Source: Janthinobacterium fluminis (GTDB taxonomy: Bacteria; Pseudomonadota; Gammaproteobacteria; Burkholderiales; Burkholderiaceae_D). From it: 64,000 bases of DNA. Shown here piece after piece: positions 8,944-17,994 of the stretch; position 1 is the stretch's first letter; each line of letters opens with the position of its first letter. Made by a program: the position numbers and the translations under genes. The notes under the pieces were generated by a model. It did not search any database, had not been told where the DNA came from, and saw only the letters and a list, made by a program, of their open reading frames with translations. The DNA lies in the NCBI RefSeq assembly GCF_028595325.1, contig NZ_JAQQXR010000009.1, forward strand, positions 1 to 64,000. The letters run 5' to 3'.

Positions 8944-9662
8944 TGGACATCCGCCCGATCGCCGCCGTGCCGGCAGGCGTGCGCTGGGCGCTGGCCGTGG
9001 CGCTGGCCCTGCAACTGGCCTGGCATCACGGCCGCGCGGCGGCGCCGCCGCAGGCGCGCGCGCTGCCGCCGGCGCCGGCCCTGGCGGCGCTGCGCCTGGC
9101 CGCGCTGGGCGAGCCGGAGGCCCTGTCGAAGGCGCTGATGCTGTACCTGCAAGCCTACGACGACCAGGACGGCTTGAGCCTGAGCTGGCGCCAGCTCGAC
9201 TACGCCCGTCTGGAAGACTGGCTGGACGCCGCGCTGGCGCTCGACCCGCGCGGCCAGTATCCGCTGCTGGCGGCCAGCCAGGTGTACAGCGCGGCGGCCG
9301 ACCCGGCGCAGGTGCGGCGCATGCTCGCCTTCGTCGAGCGGCGCTACGCCGACGACCCGCGGCGGCGCTGGCCGTGGCTGGCCCATGCGGCGCTGCTGGC
9401 GCGCCACCGCCTGCACGACCTGCCGCTGGCGCGCCGCTACGCCCGCGCCGTCCGCCTGCAGGCGGGCGCCGCAGCGCCGGCCTGGGCGCGCGAGCTGGAA
9501 GCGTTCATCGCCGAGGACATGAACGAGCTCGACAGTGCACGGGCATTGATCGGCGCGCTGCTGCAAAGCGGCCAGATCGGCGACCCGCACGAGCTCGCTT
9601 TTCTGGCGGCCCGCCTGGAGGCGATGGCCGCCCGCCAAAAAGATACAACCGTGCCCCCCTAG
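8943..9662 (+). CDS. TPR-like protein of the pilus operon, function unknown
   Basis: A 239-residue protein. An N-terminal hydrophobic segment (about 12-27, WALAVALALQLAWHHG) could be a signal anchor. The rest is Ala/Leu/Arg-rich helical repeats resembling degenerate TPR or SEL1 units. The start ATG shares a base with the stop of the permease gene, so the two genes are probably co-translated. It is the last gene before the separately promoted major prepilin. I do not recognise the family. Confidence 0.55.
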   Translation: MDIRPIAAVPAGVRWALAVALALQLAWHHGRAAAPPQARALPPAPALAALRLAALGEPEALSKALMLYLQAYDDQDGLSLSWRQLDYARLEDWLDAALALDPRGQYPLLAASQVYSAAADPAQVRRMLAFVERRYADDPRRRWPWLAHAALLARHRLHDLPLARRYARAVRLQAGAAAPAWARELEAFIAEDMNELDSARALIGALLQSGQIGDPHELAFLAARLEAMAARQKDTTVPP

Positions 9663-9693
9663 CCACGGGATTTGATTTAAAATTGCAGATGAC

Positions 9694-9740
9694 TTGTGCA
9701 ATTGTTGCAATACATATTGCAAGATTATAAAGGAATCAAT
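9694..9740 (+). promoter_or_regulatory. Leader of the prepilin gene: 18-bp palindrome, possible sigma54-like site
   Basis: The 78-base gap before the prepilin gene is AT-rich in a GC-rich region. It holds a perfect palindrome, TTGCAATA-CA-TATTGCAA (9705-9722), directly before the ribosome binding site AAAGGA (9729-9734). TTGTGCAATTGTTGCA (9694-9709) has -24/-12-like spacing but a weak -24 element (TG instead of GG). The palindrome may be an operator or an mRNA hairpin near the ribosome binding site. Confidence 0.4.
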
Positions 9741-10319
9741 ATGCGCGCCCCACGCCGGCAACAGCAAGGCTTCACCCTGGTCGAAATCGCCATCGTGCTG
9801 GTCATCATCGGCCTGCTGCTGGGCGGCGTGCTGAAGGGCCAGGGCCTGATTGACAGCGCCAAGGTCAAAAACATCATCCAGCAATCGAACGCGCTGTCGG
9901 CCGCCGTCAATGCCTACCAGGACAAATTCCGCGCCCTGCCCGGCGACGACATCCAGGCCAGCACCCACGTCCCCACGACGGCCGGCAACGGCAATGGCGA
10001 CGGCCAGATCGGCGACGGCCAGCCGCGCGAATTCGCGCTGGCGCCCCAGCACCTGGCGCTGGGCGGCTTCATCACCGGCTCCTACAACGGCAGCACGCAA
10101 TTCATGACCAGCGCCCAGGGCGGCGCCGTCTACCTCTACAACGACGAAGTGGGCGGGCGCTCGGGCAACGGCATCCGCTTCGACAACCTGCCGGAAGGTT
10201 TCGCCGAACAGATAGACAGTAAGCTCGACGACGGCGTCGCGACAACCGGCTCCGTGCGCGCCAAGGCGCCCTACGGCAACACCGGCGCCATCATCACCCG
10301 CACCGCCGTCTTCTTCTGA
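9741..10319 (+). CDS. Major-type type IV prepilin (MshA/PilA-like)
   Basis: A 192-residue prepilin: eight-residue basic leader, processing site QG|FTLVEIAIVLVIIGLLLGG with Phe+1 and Glu+5, long N-terminal helix, and a globular domain rich in Asn/Gly (residues 60-190). The ATG at 9741 is set by AAAGGA six bases upstream. The gene has its own AT-rich leader and is followed immediately by a strong terminator, so it can be expressed separately from and above the operon, as expected for a main subunit. No Cys pair is seen, so it lacks the usual C-terminal disulfide of type IVa major pilins. Confidence 0.75.
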   Translation: MRAPRRQQQGFTLVEIAIVLVIIGLLLGGVLKGQGLIDSAKVKNIIQQSNALSAAVNAYQDKFRALPGDDIQASTHVPTTAGNGNGDGQIGDGQPREFALAPQHLALGGFITGSYNGSTQFMTSAQGGAVYLYNDEVGGRSGNGIRFDNLPEGFAEQIDSKLDDGVATTGSVRAKAPYGNTGAIITRTAVFF

Positions 10320-10324
10320 CACGG

Positions 10325-10394
10325 CTGGGGACAGGGCACGATTTCCCCCGGCAAGCGCCGGCCCGGAAAGCGCAACCTGTCCCCAGTTTTTTTT
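10325..10394 (+). terminator. Rho-independent terminator after the pilus operon
   Basis: Arms CTGGGGACAGG (10325-10335) and CCTGTCCCCAG (10376-10386) are perfectly complementary. The loop contains a smaller CCGGC/GCCGG hairpin (10348-10361). Eight T follow (10387-10394). The long loop and the ggggacagg core resemble the other palindromic intergenic elements in this window. Confidence 0.8.
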
Positions 10395-10473
10395 ACAACA
10401 AATAGTACGAGCGTGCGTTTTTTAGGGGTAGAATAGGCTCTCGATCACTGGGCGGCAGCCCGCGGGAGGCGCA

Positions 10474-11541
10474 ATGTTTGAAGAATTCATGGGCACCAAG
10501 CCCGTGTCGGAACGACAACGGTTCGATAGCGCGGCGCTGGCCGCCTTTTTACGGCAGCATGTGGCCGGCTACCCCGGCGGCACGCCCACCGTGCTCCAGT
10601 TCAAGGGCGGCCAGTCCAACCCAACCTTCAAGCTCAGCACCGGCGAGCGCCATTATGTGCTGCGCACCAAGCCCGGCCCGGCCGCCAAGCTGCTGCCGTC
10701 CGCGCACGCCATCGAGCGCGAGTTCCGCGTCATGGACGCGCTCAACAAGGCCGGCTTCCCCGTCCCGCGCCAGTATGCGCTGTGCCTCGACGAGGCCGTC
10801 ATCGGGCGCGCCTTCTACATCATGGAGTTCGTCGACGGCCGCGTGCTGTGGGACCAGAGCCTGCCCGGCATGACGCCGGCCGACCGGGCCGCCATCTACG
10901 ATGAGCTCAACCGCGTGATCGCGCAGTTGCACACGCTCGACTACGCGGCCCTGGGACTGGCCGACTTCGGCAAACCGGGCAATTACTTCCAGCGCCAGAT
11001 CGAGCGCTGGAGCCGCCAGTACCAGGCTTCCGCCACCGAGGACATCGAGGCCATGCAGCAATTGATGGCCTGGCTGCCGGCGCACATCCCGCCCGGCGAG
11101 GACAGCAGCATCGTGCACGGCGACTTCCGCCTCGACAACATCATCTTCCACCCGACAGAGCCGCGCGTGCTCGCCGTGCTCGATTGGGAATTGTCGACGC
11201 TGGGCCACCCCTTCGCCGACTTTTCCTACCATTGCATGAGCTGGCACATCGCGCCTGGCCAGTTCCGCGGCATCGCCGGCCTCGACCTGGCGGCCCTGGG
11301 CATCCCCACGCAGCAACAGTACATCCGCCGCTACGCCGAGCGCACCGGCAAGACGATCCGTCTGGAGGATTTCAATTTCTATCTGGCCTTCAATATGTTC
11401 CGCCTGGCCAGCATCATGCAAGGCATCATGAAACGCTATGTCGACGGCACGGCCGCCAGCGCCCAGGCGCTGGAATCGGGCAGGATGGCGCGGCCGATGG
11501 CCGAGCTGGGCTGGGCCTACGCCTGCGGCAAACCAATTTAA
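10474..11541 (+). CDS. APH-like acyl-CoA-associated phosphotransferase
   Basis: A 355-residue protein kinase-like phosphotransferase. The nucleotide-binding start is LQFKGGQSNPTFKL. The catalytic Brenner motif is HGDFRLDN (near 215) and the metal-binding DWELSTLGHP follows (near 235). It belongs to the group that accompanies acyl-CoA dehydrogenases, as in ACAD10/ACAD11 and in LvaA of the levulinate pathway. There it phosphorylates a 4-hydroxyacyl-CoA. A dehydrogenase gene follows after 15 bases. The substrate here is inferred; antibiotic phosphorylation is unlikely. Confidence 0.75.
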   Translation: MFEEFMGTKPVSERQRFDSAALAAFLRQHVAGYPGGTPTVLQFKGGQSNPTFKLSTGERHYVLRTKPGPAAKLLPSAHAIEREFRVMDALNKAGFPVPRQYALCLDEAVIGRAFYIMEFVDGRVLWDQSLPGMTPADRAAIYDELNRVIAQLHTLDYAALGLADFGKPGNYFQRQIERWSRQYQASATEDIEAMQQLMAWLPAHIPPGEDSSIVHGDFRLDNIIFHPTEPRVLAVLDWELSTLGHPFADFSYHCMSWHIAPGQFRGIAGLDLAALGIPTQQQYIRRYAERTGKTIRLEDFNFYLAFNMFRLASIMQGIMKRYVDGTAASAQALESGRMARPMAELGWAYACGKPI

Positions 11542-11556
11542 CGAAGGGGAAAACTG

Positions 11557-12801
<1,245 letters not shown>

Positions 12802-12856
12802 ACCGGCGCCCCGGCCGCGCCGCGCGCCGGCGCGGCCGGGCGCCCGCGGCGCCGGT
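12802..12856. repeat. Large GC-rich intergenic hairpin
   Basis: Nested inverted repeat directly after the dehydrogenase stop: outer arms ACCGGCGCC (12802-12810) and GGCGCCGGT (12848-12856), inner arms CCGGCCGCGCC (12811-12821) and GGCGCGGCCGG (12829-12839). There is no T-run, so it is not a classical terminator, though such a stem could pause transcription or block exonucleases. Confidence 0.6.
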
Positions 12857-12972
12857 ATTTGCCGGCATCCGCACAACGCCCCTATCTTGTCTGGCCGCAG
12901 TCGGCTAAACTCTTGCCTAAACTTCAATCCGACCGCGCGCCACCGGCAGCGCGGACGCTTCAAGGCTTCGAT

Positions 12973-15900
12973 GTGCAAGACGATTCAAGCAGTACCCTGC
13001 CCTCCATCCGCAGCAAGATCGCGCAATTGCTGCTGGCCTGCACCGTGCCGGCCGCCCTCGGCTTTTGCGTGCTGGTGCAGCACTTTTACCAGCGCGAACG
13101 CGAGCAGATCAACAACGACGCGCTGCAAACGGCGCGGGCGCTGAGCGCCGCCGTCGAGCGCGACTTCGGCAACATCGAAACGGCCGCGCTGGCCCTGGCC
13201 GGCTCGCCGTCGCTGCGCAACGGCGATTTCGCCGCCTTCGAGGTCCAGGCCGCCGCGCTGCTGCGGCCGCAGTTCCCCGGCTTCGGCTTCGTCCTCAGCG
13301 ACGCCTCCGGCCGCCAGTTCGTCAACACGACGCTGGCGCCGGGCCAGCCCTTTCCCCACTACGCCAACCGCGAGCGGCTGCGCCCCGTGTTCGCGCACGC
13401 CCGCAGCGTGCGCTCGAACCTGTTCATCGGCTCCGTGTCGAAGGTGCCGCTGCTGGCGCTCGACGTGCCGGTGCTGCGCGAGGGCAAGGTGGTCTACTCG
13501 CTGACCGTCGCGCTGCGCCCGGAGCGCCTGGGCCGCCTGCTGACCGAGCAGCATTTGCCGGCGCACCAACTGGTCTGCCTGCTGGACGCCAACGGCACCG
13601 TCGTCGCCCGCACGCAGTCGGCCCACAGCTTCGTCGGCCAGCCCGGCGCGCCGGAGGTGCGCGCCCACATGCGCGCGGGCGGCAACGGCGTCGTGCGCAC
13701 CACCCTGCCCGACGGCACCCCCGTCTACGCCAGCATCAGCCGTTCGGCCGCCAGCGGCTGGACCGTCGCCATCGCCACGCCGCAGGCCCAGGTGCTGGCC
13801 GCCGTGCTGTCCTCCGTGGCCGGCCTGTCGGCCGCCGTCGCGCTGCTGCTGGCGGCCGGCTTCGCGCTGGCCTGGCTGCTGGGCCGGCGCATCCGCGCCG
13901 CGCTGACGGCGCTGACGGGGCTGGCCGAGGCGCTGGCGGCGGGCGCGCCGCCCCCGGCCGCCACCGGCTTGCGCGAGACGGCGGCGGCCGCCGCCGCCAT
14001 CCGCGCGCTGGCGCAAGACATCCGCGAGCGCCAGCGCACCGAGGCCGCCTTCCGCGCCTCCAAGCAACTGCTCAAATCCATAGTCGAGAACATCCCGGCG
14101 ATGATCTTCGTCAAGAGCGCCGACCAGTTGCGCTATGAAATGTTCAACCCCCACGGCGAGCTGACGCTGGGCCAGTTGCGCGAGGACATACTCGGCAAGA
14201 CCGACCACGAGTGCTTCACGGCGGAGCGCGCCGACGCCTTCGTCGCCAGCGACCGCCACGTGCTCGCCACCGGCAATATGGTCGAAATGGAGGAGGAAGC
14301 CATTGCCGCCGTCGGCGGCGACAAGCGTTATTTCGCCACGCGCAAGGTGGTGCTGCGCAACGACAGCGGCGCCGCCACCCATGTGCTGGGCGTGTCGATC
14401 GACTTAACCGAGCGCAAGCGCGCCGAGGAAGTCTTGCGCGCCACCACCGAGCGCCTGCGGCAGAGCGAGCGCTTCATCCGCGCCGTCACGGACAAGCTGC
14501 CCGGCATGGTGTCCTACTGGGACGCGGCGCTGCGCTGCCGCTTCGCCAACCGCCTCTACGCCGACTGGCTGGGCAGCGACAGCGCCGCGCTGGACGGGCG
14601 CGCCCTGCCCGAGCTGCTGGGCGCCGAGCGCTTCGCCGCCTGCGCCGCCCAGGTCGACGGCGTGCTGGCCGGGCGCGCCCAGCGCTTCGAGCAAGACCTG
14701 CTGTGGCGCGACGGCGCGCTGCGCCACGTCTGGACCAATTTCATCCCCGACCTCGACGAACATGGCGCGGTGCGCGGCTTCTTTGTGCTGGCCTCCGACG
14801 TGTCCGAGCTCAAGCGCAGCGGCCAGCGCCTGCGCGAACTCAACGAAGAACTGGTGCGGGCGCGCGACAAGGCCGAGGCGGCCAGCGACGCCAAGGGCGC
14901 CTTCCTGGCCAATATGAGCCATGAAATCCGCACGCCGATGAACGCCATCATCGGCCTGGCGCGGCTGCTGGAGGAGGCGCCGCTGGCGCGCCGCGAACGC
15001 GGCCACGTGGCGAAGATCCAGATGGCCACGCAGGCCCTGCTGGCCGTCGTCAACGACGTGCTCGACTTCTCGAAGATCGAGGCGGGCCAGTTGACGCTGG
15101 AAACGGCGCCGTTCAGCCTCGAACAGGTGCTCAACAGCGTCGCCGTGCTGGCCGCCGGCAACGCCTGGGCCAAGGGCGTGGAGCCGGTCTTCGCCATCGC
15201 CGCCGACGTGCCGGCGCAACTGCTCGGCGACGCCATGCGCCTGCAGCAAATCCTGCTGAACCTGGTCGGCAACGCCGTCAAGTTCACCGAGCGCGGCGAG
15301 GTGCTGCTGTCGGTGCGCCTGGCGCGCCGCGACGGCGCCGGCGTGGCCCTGGCATTTTCCGTGCGCGACAGCGGCATCGGCATCAGCGCCGAGCAGCAGG
15401 CGCGCATCTTCGACGCCTTCACGCAGGGCGACAACAGCACCAGCCGCAAATACGGCGGCACCGGCCTGGGCCTGGCGATCTGCCGCCGCGTGGCCGGCCT
15501 GATGGGTGGCGCGATCGTCGTCGACAGCGCGCCGGGCAAAGGTTCCGACTTCCGTTTCTCCTGCCCCTTCGGCCTGCCCAGCGGCGCCGCCGCGCCCGCC
15601 GCCGCGGTGCCGCTGTTCGTCCTCGTCGTCGACGACAACGCCAGCGCCCGCGCCGCGCTGGCCGAGGCTTGCGCCGCCTTCGGCTGGCAAGTGTGGACGG
15701 CCGACGGCGGCGCCGCCGGCCTGGCGCTGCTGCGGCGCTGCGCCCGCGAGGGGCGCCGCCCCGACCTGCTGCTGCTCGACGGCGCCATGCCCGGCATGGA
15801 CGGCGCGGCGATGCTGGCGGCGGCGCGCGCCGCGCCGCAACTGCCGCTGCCGCCGGTGCTGCTGCTGGCGCCCGGGCACGCCGGCGCCGCGCTGGAGCAG

Positions 15901-16989
15901 TCCGCCGCCAGCCTCGGCCTGGCCGGCGTGCTGGGCAAACCGGTGCTGCCGACGCCGCTCCGGGCCGCCGTCGAGGCCGCCGTCGGCCGGGCCGTGCCGG
16001 CGCCGGCCGCCCCGCCCAAGCCGCTGGCCGGCCGCCTGGCCGGGCTGCGCGTGCTGCTGGTCGAGGATCACGAAATCAACCAGGAAGTGGCCCACTTCAT
16101 CCTGCGGCAATGCGGCGCCAGCGTCACCATCGCCGCCAACGGCAGCCTCGCCGTCGACCTGCTGGCGCGCGCGGCCGGGCAGTTCGACGTCGTGCTGATG
16201 GACCTGCAAATGCCCGTCATGAACGGCTACGACGCCACCGTGGCGATCCGCGCCATGGGGCTAGTCGCGCTGCCGGTGGTGGCGATGAGCGCCAACGCGA
16301 TGGCCGAGGACCGCCGCCGCGCGCTGGCCATCGGCATGGACGCCCACCTCGCCAAGCCGATCGACGTCGACGAACTGATCGCCACGCTGACGGCGCTGGC
16401 GCCGCGCGCCGCGCCGGCCATCGCCGGCATCGACCTCGACACCGCCCTGCCGCGCTTCGGCGGCGACGCCGCCGCCCTGGTCGCCCTGCTCAAGCGCTTC
16501 GCACAGGCGCAGGGCGACGCGCCGGCCAAGGTGCGCGGCCTGCTGGCCGACGGCCAGCCCGAACTGGCGGCCCAGTTGCTGCACCGCGTGCGCGGCGTCG
16601 CCGCCAACCTGGGGGCGCACGCCGTGGCCGCGCACAGCGCGCGCGCCGAGGCCGCCCTGCGCGGCGGCGACACGGCCGCGCTGGCGGCGACGCTCGACAC
16701 CCTCGAACAGGCGCTGGCCGTGGTGACCGCGGCGGCCCGCGCGGCGCCACTGCCGCCGCCGCGCGCCGCGACCGGGGCGGACGACTTGAAGGCGGCGCTG
16801 GCCGCACTGCTGGTCCTGGTGCAGCAACACAATCTGAAGGCGCTGGCGCAATGCCATGCCCTTCAGCCGGCGCTGGAACGGGCCGACCGCAACGCCGCGG
16901 CGGCCTTGGCCGAGGCCATCGACACACTCGACTTCGCCGGCGCGGAAACGCTGCTGCTGGCACTGTTGCAACGCAAGGAAAGCACATGA
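12973..16989 (+). CDS. Hybrid sensor histidine kinase: sensor, 2xPAS, HisKA, HATPase, 2xREC, Hpt
   Basis: A 1338-residue inner-membrane phosphorelay kinase. Two membrane helices (about 14-34 and 277-303) bracket a periplasmic Cache-like sensor. Two PAS domains follow (about 365-480 and 497-615). HisKA has H650 in MSHEIRTPMN. The HATPase has LVGNAVKF, DSGIGIS and GGTGLGLAI. There are two receiver domains (D936 in LLLLDGAMPG, D1077 in VLMDLQMPVMNG) and a C-terminal Hpt with H1204 (LLHRVRGVAANLGA). The start GTG at 12973 has AAGG seven bases upstream. An in-frame ATG at 12859 is possible but would add a poor leader. The stop overlaps the next gene as ATGA, so its output partner is probably the diguanylate cyclase. 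Confidence 0.85.
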   Translation: MQDDSSSTLPSIRSKIAQLLLACTVPAALGFCVLVQHFYQREREQINNDALQTARALSAAVERDFGNIETAALALAGSPSLRNGDFAAFEVQAAALLRPQFPGFGFVLSDASGRQFVNTTLAPGQPFPHYANRERLRPVFAHARSVRSNLFIGSVSKVPLLALDVPVLREGKVVYSLTVALRPERLGRLLTEQHLPAHQLVCLLDANGTVVARTQSAHSFVGQPGAPEVRAHMRAGGNGVVRTTLPDGTPVYASISRSAASGWTVAIATPQAQVLAAVLSSVAGLSAAVALLLAAGFALAWLLGRRIRAALTALTGLAEALAAGAPPPAATGLRETAAAAAAIRALAQDIRERQRTEAAFRASKQLLKSIVENIPAMIFVKSADQLRYEMFNPHGELTLGQLREDILGKTDHECFTAERADAFVASDRHVLATGNMVEMEEEAIAAVGGDKRYFATRKVVLRNDSGAATHVLGVSIDLTERKRAEEVLRATTERLRQSERFIRAVTDKLPGMVSYWDAALRCRFANRLYADWLGSDSAALDGRALPELLGAERFAACAAQVDGVLAGRAQRFEQDLLWRDGALRHVWTNFIPDLDEHGAVRGFFVLASDVSELKRSGQRLRELNEELVRARDKAEAASDAKGAFLANMSHEIRTPMNAIIGLARLLEEAPLARRERGHVAKIQMATQALLAVVNDVLDFSKIEAGQLTLETAPFSLEQVLNSVAVLAAGNAWAKGVEPVFAIAADVPAQLLGDAMRLQQILLNLVGNAVKFTERGEVLLSVRLARRDGAGVALAFSVRDSGIGISAEQQARIFDAFTQGDNSTSRKYGGTGLGLAICRRVAGLMGGAIVVDSAPGKGSDFRFSCPFGLPSGAAAPAAAVPLFVLVVDDNASARAALAEACAAFGWQVWTADGGAAGLALLRRCAREGRRPDLLLLDGAMPGMDGAAMLAAARAAPQLPLPPVLLLAPGHAGAALEQSAASLGLAGVLGKPVLPTPLRAAVEAAVGRAVPAPAAPPKPLAGRLAGLRVLLVEDHEINQEVAHFILRQCGASVTIAANGSLAVDLLARAAGQFDVVLMDLQMPVMNGYDATVAIRAMGLVALPVVAMSANAMAEDRRRALAIGMDAHLAKPIDVDELIATLTALAPRAAPAIAGIDLDTALPRFGGDAAALVALLKRFAQAQGDAPAKVRGLLADGQPELAAQLLHRVRGVAANLGAHAVAAHSARAEAALRGGDTAALAATLDTLEQALAVVTAAARAAPLPPPRAATGADDLKAALAALLVLVQQHNLKALAQCHALQPALERADRNAAAALAEAIDTLDFAGAETLLLALLQRKEST

Positions 16990-17909
16990 GCTGGACCGAC
17001 CTGGCCGAAAATGGCCGCATCCTCATCGTCGACGACGCGATGGAAAACGTGCGGGTGCTGCAGCAGCTGCTGTGCGACGACCACGAACTGCTGTTCGCGC
17101 TCGACGGCGCCAAGGCCCTCGCCCTGGCCCGCGCGCAACGGCCCGACCTGATCCTGCTGGACGCCGTCATGCCCGGCATGGACGGTTACGCCGTCTGCGC
17201 GGCCCTGCGCGGCGCGCCCGAACTGTGCGGCATCCCCGTCATCTTCGTCACCGCGCTCAACGCCCCGGAAGACGAAACCCGCGCGCTGGAGGCCGGCGCC
17301 GTCGACTTCATCAGCAAACCGTTCAACGCGGCGGTGGTGCGGGCGCGCGTGCGCAGCCAGCTGACCATCAAACGCCAGGCCGACGCCCTGCGCGCGCTGT
17401 CGCTGACCGACGCCCTGACCGGCGTGGCGAACCGGCGCAGCTTCAACGCCAGCCTCGACAGCGAATGGCGGCGCTGCCAGCGCACCGGCCAGCCGCTGGC
17501 CGTCATCATGGTCGACATCGACCATTTCAAGGAATACAACGACCGCTACGGCCACCTGGCCGGCGACCTCTGCCTGCAACAGGTAGGCGCGGCGCTGAAC
17601 GCCTGCCTGGCCCGTCCGCCCGACCTGCTGGCGCGCTACGGCGGCGAGGAATTCATCATTCTGCTGCCGCAGATCGACGCCGACGGCGCCGCCGTCGTGG
17701 CCGGACGCATGCTCGACGCCGTGCGCCGGCTGGGCGTCGCCCACGCCAACTCGACGGCCGCGGCCCATGTCACGGTCAGCCTCGGCGTGGCCGCCATGCT
17801 GCCGGAAGCCGACGGCGAGGCGGCCGCGCTGATACGCGCCGCCGACGCGCGCCTGTACCGCGCCAAAGCCGGCGGGCGCGACCGCTACTGCGCCCGCGAC
17901 GGCGAATAA
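16986..17909 (+). CDS. Response regulator diguanylate cyclase (REC-GGDEF)
   Basis: A 307-residue protein. The receiver domain (about 10-125) has the phosphoacceptor D59 in LILLDAVMPGMDG and a conserved Lys in FISKPFN. The GGDEF domain (about 135-300) carries an active-type GGEEF at 219-223. The product-inhibition I-site RPPD is exactly five residues upstream. It is a WspR/PleD-like c-di-GMP synthase whose activity should depend on phosphorylation by the overlapping hybrid kinase. The ATGA overlap implies coupled translation. Confidence 0.88.
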   Translation: MSWTDLAENGRILIVDDAMENVRVLQQLLCDDHELLFALDGAKALALARAQRPDLILLDAVMPGMDGYAVCAALRGAPELCGIPVIFVTALNAPEDETRALEAGAVDFISKPFNAAVVRARVRSQLTIKRQADALRALSLTDALTGVANRRSFNASLDSEWRRCQRTGQPLAVIMVDIDHFKEYNDRYGHLAGDLCLQQVGAALNACLARPPDLLARYGGEEFIILLPQIDADGAAVVAGRMLDAVRRLGVAHANSTAAAHVTVSLGVAAMLPEADGEAAALIRAADARLYRAKAGGRDRYCARDGE

Positions 17910-17994
17910 AAGGCCGTTCGCGGCGGTCGGAATGTTTGCATTTATGCTAGCATCACATGCTTCGCAATTTAACAAGTCAGAACAAGTCAGCCGC

